From an uncultured Lachnospiraceae bacterium (GTDB lineage: Bacteria; Bacillota; Clostridia; Lachnospirales; Lachnospiraceae), in NCBI GenBank assembly GCA_947648875.1, contig CANSPM010000015.1, positions 1 through 64,000 of the forward strand: a stretch of DNA of 64,000 nt, read 5' to 3'. Both the position numbers and the translations under genes were made by a program. Positions 58,175 to 64,000 of the stretch are shown here, piece by piece. The notes beneath the pieces were generated by a model. That model was not told the origin of the DNA. It searched no databases and saw only the letters and a program-made list of their open reading frames with translations. How positions within the stretch are numbered: the first letter of the stretch is position 1; each line of letters begins with the position of its first letter.

Positions 58175-60046
58175 TTGAGTGAGATAACAGTCAAAATAGT
58201 GGATGCTTTGGCGGCCCTGATCGGCGGGTGCTATGCGCTGTGTCATAATTATTGGATTGCCATTTTTCTTTTTACGGTTTTGACGAAAGTGATTTTGCTG
58301 CCCCTGTCTGTGTGGATACAGAAAAATTCCATAAAGACCGTAAAGATGGAGCCCGAACTCAACCACATCAAAGCTGTGTACGCAGGCAATCAGGAACTGA
58401 TATCCGAGGAACAATACAAACTGTTTAAGCGGGAAAAATACAGTCCCTTCGGTGATCTGATCCCTCTGTTTGTACAGCTGGCGCTGCTCATGGGCGTGGT
58501 GGAGGCGGTGAAGAAGGGGACACCCCTTACCGTCATTCCCGTTGAGGCGCTGGGAGTGACACTGCTGATTCCGGCGGTGGCGGCGGCGTCCGCGTTTGTG
58601 ATGTGCTTTGTGCAGAATAAGATCAATGTATTACAGTCCGAACAGGGGGCGCTGAACCAGTACGGAACCATGATCTTTTCCGTGGGACTGTCTCTGTACC
58701 TGGGGTTCTTCGTGTCCGTCGGAGTGGGATTTTACTGGATTTGTAGTAATCTTTTGTCCACTTTACAGCTGGCGCTGCTGAATGTCTGGATCAATCCTAA
58801 AGACTATATTGATTATGAGGCTCTTGAGAAAAGCAAGGAGGAACTCAGAGAGGCCAGGGCCTTTATGACGGACCGAAAGAAGCAGGGGCGTACCAATCCT
58901 TACCGCAAAAAGGAGAAAGCAGATTATAAGCGCTTTTTGTCCGGACAGAGAAAAAAACTGGTTTTTTACTCGGAGAAAAACGGGTTCTATAAATACTATA
59001 AGAATATCATAGAAGAGATAATCCGCCGGACCAATGTCGTGGTGCATTATATCACCAGCGATCCGGAGGATGAGGTATTTTCCCTGGAAAGCGAGCAGTT
59101 CGTACCCTACTATATCGGGGAAAACAGACTGATTGTGCTGCTGATGAAACTGGAGGCCGATGTGATGGTGATGACCACGCCGGATCTGGAGAATTTCCAG
59201 TTGAAGCGCTCCTATGTGAAGAAAGATGTGGAGTATATCTATGTGCCCCATGATGTGAACAGTTCCAATCTGACGTTCCATAAGGATGCGCTGGATCACT
59301 TTGACACGATCTTTGTGTCCGGTGCGCAGAACAGAGCGGAGATACGGGAGCGGGAGGAAAAGAACGGGCTGCCCTCCAAGAATCTGGTGGAATGGGGCTC
59401 CAGCGTCATCGACAATATGGCGGCGGCCTATGAGGAGACGGAGAGGGAAAAGGCCCGGGAGAGTGGGGACAGAAAGACTGTTCTGATCGCTCCCTCCTGG
59501 CAGAAAGATAATATTATGGACTCCTGCATAGAGAGATTACTGGACGCGTTAAAGGGCGGAGGCTACCGGGTGGTGGTGCGCCCTCATCCTCAGTATGTGC
59601 GCCATTTTGAGGAGAAAATTGACCGTCTGGCCCGGAAATATGCCGGGGAGGGTGTGGAGGTACAGAAAGATTTTTCCTCCAACAGGACAGTGTATGAGGC
59701 GGACGTGCTGGTGACGGACTGGTCCAGCATCGCTTTCGAATATGCCTTTTCCACCCTGAAACCGGTGTTGTTTATCAATACGCCCATGAAGGTAGTGAAC
59801 CCGGACTATCAGGAATTGCAGACCAGGCCCATAGACCTGGTATTGCGGGATAAGGTGGGGATCTCTCTGAACCTGGAGCATCTGGAGCAGGTAGGCCTGT
59901 CTGTCCGCTCCCTGCTCTGCGATAACCAGTTTTCCGGAGAGTCCCTTGCGGCGCTGCGGGATGCGTATATCTACAATGTGGGCCACAGCGGTGAGGTTGG
60001 GGCAAAGTATATCATACAGCGGCTGGTGGAAATACAGCAGAGCTGA
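58175..60046 (+). CDS. YidC/Oxa1-like domain fused to CDP-glycerol glycerophosphotransferase-like domain
   Basis: A 623-residue fusion. Residues about 1-200 match YidC/Oxa1: FLFTVLTKVILLPLSVWIQK (Lys where YidC has the conserved Arg), MEPELNHIKAVYAGN, YKLFKREKYSPFGDLIPLFV, and later TM helices ending FYWICSNLLSTLQLALLN. From about 260 a TagF-like glycosyl/phosphopolyol transferase domain follows: KKLVFYSEKNGFYKYYKNII, YIYVPHDVNSSNL, VLIAPSWQKDN, YRVVVRPHPQYVRHF and VLVTDWSSIAFEYAFS, KPVLFINTP. I infer that the second domain uses a CDP/CMP-activated donor, possibly CMP-AEP, at the inner face of the membrane. TTG at 58175 with AGGAAGAAG upstream is preferred; the frame is open to 58139. Confidence 0.82.
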   Translation: MSEITVKIVDALAALIGGCYALCHNYWIAIFLFTVLTKVILLPLSVWIQKNSIKTVKMEPELNHIKAVYAGNQELISEEQYKLFKREKYSPFGDLIPLFVQLALLMGVVEAVKKGTPLTVIPVEALGVTLLIPAVAAASAFVMCFVQNKINVLQSEQGALNQYGTMIFSVGLSLYLGFFVSVGVGFYWICSNLLSTLQLALLNVWINPKDYIDYEALEKSKEELREARAFMTDRKKQGRTNPYRKKEKADYKRFLSGQRKKLVFYSEKNGFYKYYKNIIEEIIRRTNVVVHYITSDPEDEVFSLESEQFVPYYIGENRLIVLLMKLEADVMVMTTPDLENFQLKRSYVKKDVEYIYVPHDVNSSNLTFHKDALDHFDTIFVSGAQNRAEIREREEKNGLPSKNLVEWGSSVIDNMAAAYEETEREKARESGDRKTVLIAPSWQKDNIMDSCIERLLDALKGGGYRVVVRPHPQYVRHFEEKIDRLARKYAGEGVEVQKDFSSNRTVYEADVLVTDWSSIAFEYAFSTLKPVLFINTPMKVVNPDYQELQTRPIDLVLRDKVGISLNLEHLEQVGLSVRSLLCDNQFSGESLAALRDAYIYNVGHSGEVGAKYIIQRLVEIQQS

Positions 60047-60112
60047 AAGTTGTTCTATAAAAATACCATAAATTCTATGAAATTTTTATGATTTCTATAG
60101 ACGAACAGGGAA

Positions 60113-60157
60113 GCCGGGGGTAAAATGATTTCCAGATATTTTACCTCCGCCTTTTTT
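60113..60157 (+). terminator. terminator of the phosphonate operon
   Basis: GCCGGGGGTAAAAT (60113-60126) pairs with ATTTTACCTCCGCC (60138-60151), 14 positions with one mismatch and one G-U, 11-base loop, then six T. Confidence 0.88.
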
Positions 60158-60268
60158 GTGTCGCAGGGGCGATGGGGGATGAAACAGGGCGCAATAACTA
60201 TATGCGCATATTTTCGGGACGGAAAATTGATACATAGAAACAGCGGCACGGAAATGAGGAGCTTTGCT

Positions 60269-62044
60269 ATGAAGTCTGTTGGAAAGTGGATTAAGAAGCA
60301 TAAGAAGCTGTGCGTCTTTCTGGTGATTGTCCTTATTTTGGGGATTCTCATCGGAAAGTTCGTAAGCAGTGTGCAGAAAGCGGCACAGACCATGATGACC
60401 ATGCTGACCCAGCAGGAGACGGCGGCTATAGAGCGGCGTTCTCTGGTGGAGAGCGTCTCGGCCACGGGTTTTGTCACCAGCGCGGGCAGCAGGAACGTGT
60501 CGGCGGAGGTGACGGGGGTGAAGTCTCTGAGCGTGCCGGTGCAGGTGGGCGATCTGGTGGAGGCGGGAGATTTGCTGTGCCTGTTTGATACATCGGATCT
60601 GGAGGAGAATCTGGCCGACGCGGAACTTACTCTGAGCGTGGCCCAGAGGAGAACGCAGCTTGATCTGGATTCTGCGGAACGGAGTCTGGCGGAGGCGGGG
60701 ATATCCGTCCAGGTGGATATGTCCCGGATGGAGGAGCAGGTGGCCAGCGCATTGAGAAGTTATGAGGAAGCCAGGGAGACCATGAACAGGGCGGGGTCCA
60801 GCTATGGCAATGCCAACCACAACAGCGCGGAGATACGGAAAGCCCTGGAAGGATATCAGGCGCAGCTGGCCGGGGTACATGAGCAGTTAAGCGGACAGCC
60901 TGATTCCGCCGGTTCCAATGCCGCTGCGTCCGTGTCCGGCGGAGATGTGGGCACTACCGACAGGGAGGCGCTGGAAGCGGAGGCCCGGCGGCTGGAACAG
61001 TTGATCACGGAATACCAGATGAAATACAGCACGGCCCAGGAGACGGAGCGGGGACTGAAATCCGCCTACGACCAGGCGGTGACGGCGGTGAACAACGCCT
61101 ACGATGCCTACAACCGACAGCTCCAGAGCCAGGAGGATACCATTCGAAACGGCGGCAGCACTTTACAGAGCAGGCAGGATGGCGTGACCTCCAGCCGGTT
61201 AAACGCCTCCACTTCGGGAATGAGCGATCAGCAGCAGATTGACCGGTATCAGGAACAGATTGCCGCCTGTAGGGTGACGTCGCCCACTTCCGGGGTGGTG
61301 ACGGCAGTGAACCTGGAGACGGGAGACAGCTATAACGGCGGCGCTATAGTGACCATCGAGGATATCAGCAGCTATGAAGTGACTGTGGAGATCGACGAGT
61401 ATGATATCAGCAAGATCAGGGAGGGGCAGAGGGTGGCGATCAAGACCAACGGCACCGGGGATCTGGAACTGGAGGGGAAAGTGCTCTCCATCGCGCCCCG
61501 GGCCACCGGAGGGACCAGCGTGACATACACGGTGAAAGTCAGCATCGACACGCCCTGTGAGGATCTGCGCATGGACATGACCGCCAAGCTGAGTATTATC
61601 ATCAGCAGCAAGGAAAATGTACTGACAGTGCCCTACGCCGCCGTGCAGACCGCAGAGGACGGCAGCTTCTATGTGGAAGTGGTGGAGGAAAACGCCGGGG
61701 AAGCCGGCGGAGATCATCAGTCCGCAGATCAGGGGCAGCCGGACGGAAACGGTCAGCCTGCGGATCAGGGGCAGCCGGACGGAAACGGTCAGCCTATGGG
61801 CCAGGGGCGGCCGGGCGGAAACGGGCAGCCGGGTCTGCCCGCCGCGTCCGGCGGCAATGCCGCTATGCCGGGCACCTTACCCACCAGGTGCGTTCCGGTG
61901 ACCAAGGGCATTGAGAGCGATTACTATGTGGAGATTTCCGGAGAAGGGATTGTGGAGGGCCTGGAGGTTATCGTGCCTGCGGATAACAGTCTGGATAACC
62001 TGAATGATCTGATGTTACAGATGGGCCCCATGGGAGGATTTTGA
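60269..62044 (+). CDS. HlyD/MacA-like periplasmic adaptor (membrane fusion) protein
   Basis: A 591-residue protein: N-terminal TM (LCVFLVIVLILGILIGKFVS), first lipoyl half ESVSATGFVTSAGSRNVSAE with VQVGDLVEAGDLLCLFDTSD, a long coiled-coil region (about 105-320) with a Ser/Gly insert, second lipoyl half VTSPTSGVVTAVNLETGDSY, then beta-barrel KIREGQRVAIKTNG. Near the end there is a Gln/Gly/Pro repeat (36-bp units). It should link to the MacB-like ABC transporter directly downstream. GAGGAG sets the ATG at 60269; earlier in-frame starts overlap the terminator at 60113-60157. Confidence 0.87.
   Translation: MKSVGKWIKKHKKLCVFLVIVLILGILIGKFVSSVQKAAQTMMTMLTQQETAAIERRSLVESVSATGFVTSAGSRNVSAEVTGVKSLSVPVQVGDLVEAGDLLCLFDTSDLEENLADAELTLSVAQRRTQLDLDSAERSLAEAGISVQVDMSRMEEQVASALRSYEEARETMNRAGSSYGNANHNSAEIRKALEGYQAQLAGVHEQLSGQPDSAGSNAAASVSGGDVGTTDREALEAEARRLEQLITEYQMKYSTAQETERGLKSAYDQAVTAVNNAYDAYNRQLQSQEDTIRNGGSTLQSRQDGVTSSRLNASTSGMSDQQQIDRYQEQIAACRVTSPTSGVVTAVNLETGDSYNGGAIVTIEDISSYEVTVEIDEYDISKIREGQRVAIKTNGTGDLELEGKVLSIAPRATGGTSVTYTVKVSIDTPCEDLRMDMTAKLSIIISSKENVLTVPYAAVQTAEDGSFYVEVVEENAGEAGGDHQSADQGQPDGNGQPADQGQPDGNGQPMGQGRPGGNGQPGLPAASGGNAAMPGTLPTRCVPVTKGIESDYYVEISGEGIVEGLEVIVPADNSLDNLNDLMLQMGPMGGF
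61724..61831 (+). repeat. 36-bp in-frame tandem repeat, three copies
   Basis: Units begin at 61724, 61760 and 61796 and encode variants of ADQGQPDGNGQP. The first two differ by one base or so; the third has drifted (MGQGRPGGNGQP). It lies in the loop between the adaptor's barrel and its last strands. Confidence 0.88.
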
Positions 62045-62748
62045 TGAGCAGACGGGCGGTGATCGAGCTGGAAGAAATCTATAAGCGTTTTTATATTGGG
62101 ACGCCCAATGAGCTTACGGTGTTAAACGGCATCAATCTGACCATTTACGAAGGAGAATTTGTGGCCGTGGTGGGGGCTTCCGGCAGCGGCAAGTCCACGC
62201 TTATGAACATCATCGGCGCGTTGGACCGGCCCACCCAGGGCCGGTATCATCTGGACGGTGTGGATATGGTAGCGGCCAAAGACCGGGAATTGTCCGGCAT
62301 CCGAAACCGCAAGATCGGCTTTGTGTTCCAGACTTATAATCTGATTGCCAAAACCAATGCCCTGAAAAATGTGGAGATGCCCATGCTCTACGGGGGTGTC
62401 ACGGGCAAAAAACGGGTGGACCGGGCCAAGGAATTGCTGACCATGGTGGGCATGGAAGACCGCATGAAGCATCTGCCGGAGGAACTCTCCGGCGGGCAGA
62501 AGCAGCGTGTGGCCATCGCAAGGGCCATGGGAAACGACCCTGCTATCATTCTGGCAGATGAGCCCACCGGAGCGCTGGACTCAGGCACCGGGCGTATGGT
62601 GATGGATCTGTTCCACAAACTGCATAAAGAGCAGGGAAAGACCATTGTGCTGATCACCCATTCTCCGGAACTGGCGGAGGAGACGGAGCGGGTAGTCACC
62701 ATCAAGGACGGCTGTATCATCGGGGAAAGGCAGGGAACTTGCGTATGA
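62044..62748 (+). CDS. MacB-like ABC transporter ATP-binding protein
   Basis: A 234-residue ATPase: Walker A GASGSGKSTLMN, Q-loop FVFQTYNLIAKTN, signature LSGGQKQRVAIARAM, Walker B IILADEPTGALD, H-loop LITHSPELA. This is the LolD/MacB type, in which the ATPase works with an extracytoplasmic-domain permease. ATG at 62044 overlaps the stop of the adaptor gene (TGATG), and its own stop overlaps the permease start. Confidence 0.92.
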   Translation: MSRRAVIELEEIYKRFYIGTPNELTVLNGINLTIYEGEFVAVVGASGSGKSTLMNIIGALDRPTQGRYHLDGVDMVAAKDRELSGIRNRKIGFVFQTYNLIAKTNALKNVEMPMLYGGVTGKKRVDRAKELLTMVGMEDRMKHLPEELSGGQKQRVAIARAMGNDPAIILADEPTGALDSGTGRMVMDLFHKLHKEQGKTIVLITHSPELAEETERVVTIKDGCIIGERQGTCV

Positions 62749-64000
62749 TGATGTTTTATGAAAACGTGCGGCTGGCGCTGTTTAGCCTGAAAGCCAACAA
62801 AATGCGCGCCCTGCTGACCATGCTGGGTATCATTATCGGCATATCCTCCGTCATCGCCATCATGACGGTGGGACAGTCTCTGACTTATACCATGACCGAA
62901 TCCATGAGTTCCCTGGGCGTCAACAACATTACGGTGGGTTTGCAGCAAAAGCCCCAGGAGGAGGAGACCACGGAGGAAGGGATGTCCTTCGGCGGCGGTA
63001 TGAGCAGGCAGATGGCGGACGAGGAGGACTATTTTACCCGGGAGATGTTAGAGAATTACTGCGAGACCTATGAGGGCTCGGTGGTGGGGATTTCCGTCAC
63101 GGAGGGGCTGGGGCAGAGCAAATTGCAGGATAAGGGCCGGTACGCCAATGTGTATGTGACGGGTACCAGCCTGGGGTATTTTCTGGCGAATGATATGGAA
63201 CTACAGGCAGGCAGATATTTCAGCGGTACGGAGATGGACGAGGGACGCAAGGTGGCCATGGTCTCCAGTATTGTAGTGGAAAACATGTTCGGCGGAGATA
63301 GAGAAGAGGCTCTGGGCAGCGTTCTTCAGGTGAATCTGGGGGACAAATATTTTGACTTCGTGGTGGTGGGCGTGTACAAATATGAGCAGTCGGCCATGGG
63401 CATGTCGCTGGTCTCGGAGAAAGATACGCAGACGGACTTTTATGTGCCCCTTAAAACGGCCCAGGGGATCAGCCATTCCGAGGGTTTTTCCCAGTTTACC
63501 GTGATCACGGCGGACGGGCTGGACAGCGACGCCTTCGCGGACACAACGGCCAGCTTTTTTGCACCCTATTATCGGAACAACCGGGATTTCCAGCCCATGG
63601 CGTTCAGCATGGCTTCCATGGTGGAGATCATGTCGGATATGATGTCCACCATCACTACGGCCATCGCCGTGATTGCGGGCATTGCGCTGCTGGTGGGGGG
63701 CATTGGGGTTATGAACATTATGCTGGTGTCCATCACCGAGCGAACCCGGGAGATCGGTACCCGCAAGGCCCTGGGCGCGCCTAACAGCGCCATACGGCTG
63801 CAATTTATCATTGAGTCCATTGTGATCTGTCTCATCGGCGGTATGATCGGCATTGTGCTGGGAGTGGTGCTGGGTATGAGCGCCGCCAATCTGCTGGGGG
63901 CGTCCGCGACTCCCTCCATGGGAAGTATTCTTCTGTCCCTGGGCTTTTCCATGGCAATCGGCATTTTTTTCGGATATTATCCGGCCAACAAAGCAGCCAG
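62745..64000 (+). CDS. MacB-like ABC transporter permease (3' end outside window)
   Basis: Starts at one of three consecutive ATG codons (62745 overlaps the ATPase stop as ATGA). The frame is open for 418 codons to the window edge. NVRLALFSLKANKMRALLTM and LGIIIGISSVIAIM form TM1; a large extracytoplasmic domain follows; three more TM helices begin near ITTAIAVIAGIALLVGGIGV and MNIMLVSITERTREIGTRKA, the FtsX/MacB signature. The last visible residues FGYYPANKA show that only about a dozen residues are missing. With the adaptor it forms an export complex for peptides, lipids or drugs. Confidence 0.92.
   Translation, partial: MMMFYENVRLALFSLKANKMRALLTMLGIIIGISSVIAIMTVGQSLTYTMTESMSSLGVNNITVGLQQKPQEEETTEEGMSFGGGMSRQMADEEDYFTREMLENYCETYEGSVVGISVTEGLGQSKLQDKGRYANVYVTGTSLGYFLANDMELQAGRYFSGTEMDEGRKVAMVSSIVVENMFGGDREEALGSVLQVNLGDKYFDFVVVGVYKYEQSAMGMSLVSEKDTQTDFYVPLKTAQGISHSEGFSQFTVITADGLDSDAFADTTASFFAPYYRNNRDFQPMAFSMASMVEIMSDMMSTITTAIAVIAGIALLVGGIGVMNIMLVSITERTREIGTRKALGAPNSAIRLQFIIESIVICLIGGMIGIVLGVVLGMSAANLLGASATPSMGSILLSLGFSMAIGIFFGYYPANKAA

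Noticed and set aside
1-64000. tRNA, rRNA or intact transposase genes
   Set aside because: None was recognised by eye on either strand; short structured RNAs could have been missed.

Overview
This window looks like a Lachnospiraceae-type gut Clostridium chromosome (Firmicutes). It has moderately high GC in genes, AT-rich promoters of the TTGACA/TATAAT type, AGGAGG ribosome binding sites, ATG/GTG/TTG starts and many U-tailed terminators. Gene families also fit: OFA and MefA-like MFS carriers, a PadR/DUF2812 pair, ABC-F protein, GH43/GH51 enzymes, HD-GYP and GGDEF proteins, and CPBP proteases. No rRNA, tRNA, CRISPR array or intact insertion sequence was seen. Both window edges are open: the last gene is cut by the right edge.

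Layout. 0.1-1.6 kb: AT-rich accessory genes, including a frameshifted DUF3795 gene and an orphan NADAR-family antitoxin. 1.8-4.4 kb: YdhG-like protein, a TetR regulator with palindromic operators and an MFS efflux pump. 4.6-8.2 kb: OFA-family transporter divergent from a GH43 lipoprotein. 8.2-18.7 kb: a ten-gene Mrp/Mbh-type cation/proton antiporter operon with four separate ion-pumping (MrpA/MrpD-type) subunits. 18.8-24.3 kb: a decayed AAA-ATPase-like gene, an ABC-F gene with an attenuator leader, GNAT, several gene remnants, an orphan HicB-like protein, and a PadR/DUF2812 pair under a 40-bp perfect palindrome. 24.5-29 kb: a PAS-GAF-GGDEF protein and two tandem serine hydrolases. 29.5-37.7 kb: a LacI-controlled hemicellulose side-chain set (duplicated esterase, GH51 arabinofuranosidase, type-B carboxylesterase) ending with a MATE pump. 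37.8-50.3 kb: chemoreceptor, membrane HTH protein, two CPBP proteases, HD-GYP protein, hybrid histidine kinase, Fe-S aldo/keto reductase and an alpha/beta hydrolase.

51.4-60.2 kb is the most interesting block. One consensus promoter and one strong terminator bound phnW-pepM-cytidylyltransferase-ppd, a complete route from phosphoenolpyruvate to 2-aminoethylphosphonate (AEP) and probably CMP-AEP. These are followed by a membrane alkaline-phosphatase/sulfatase-superfamily protein, a small membrane protein, and a fusion of a YidC/Oxa1-like insertase domain to a CDP-glycerol glycerophosphotransferase-like domain. I infer that this locus makes and attaches an AEP-containing surface polymer or lipid. 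60.3-64 kb: a HlyD/MacA-like adaptor with a MacB-like ABC ATPase and permease (permease incomplete).

In-frame minisatellites occur in three genes (36-bp units in the last Mrp subunit and the HlyD-like adaptor, 24-bp units in the GGDEF protein), and at least three identifiable pseudogenes show that the 0-1 kb and 18.8-22.4 kb stretches are decaying.
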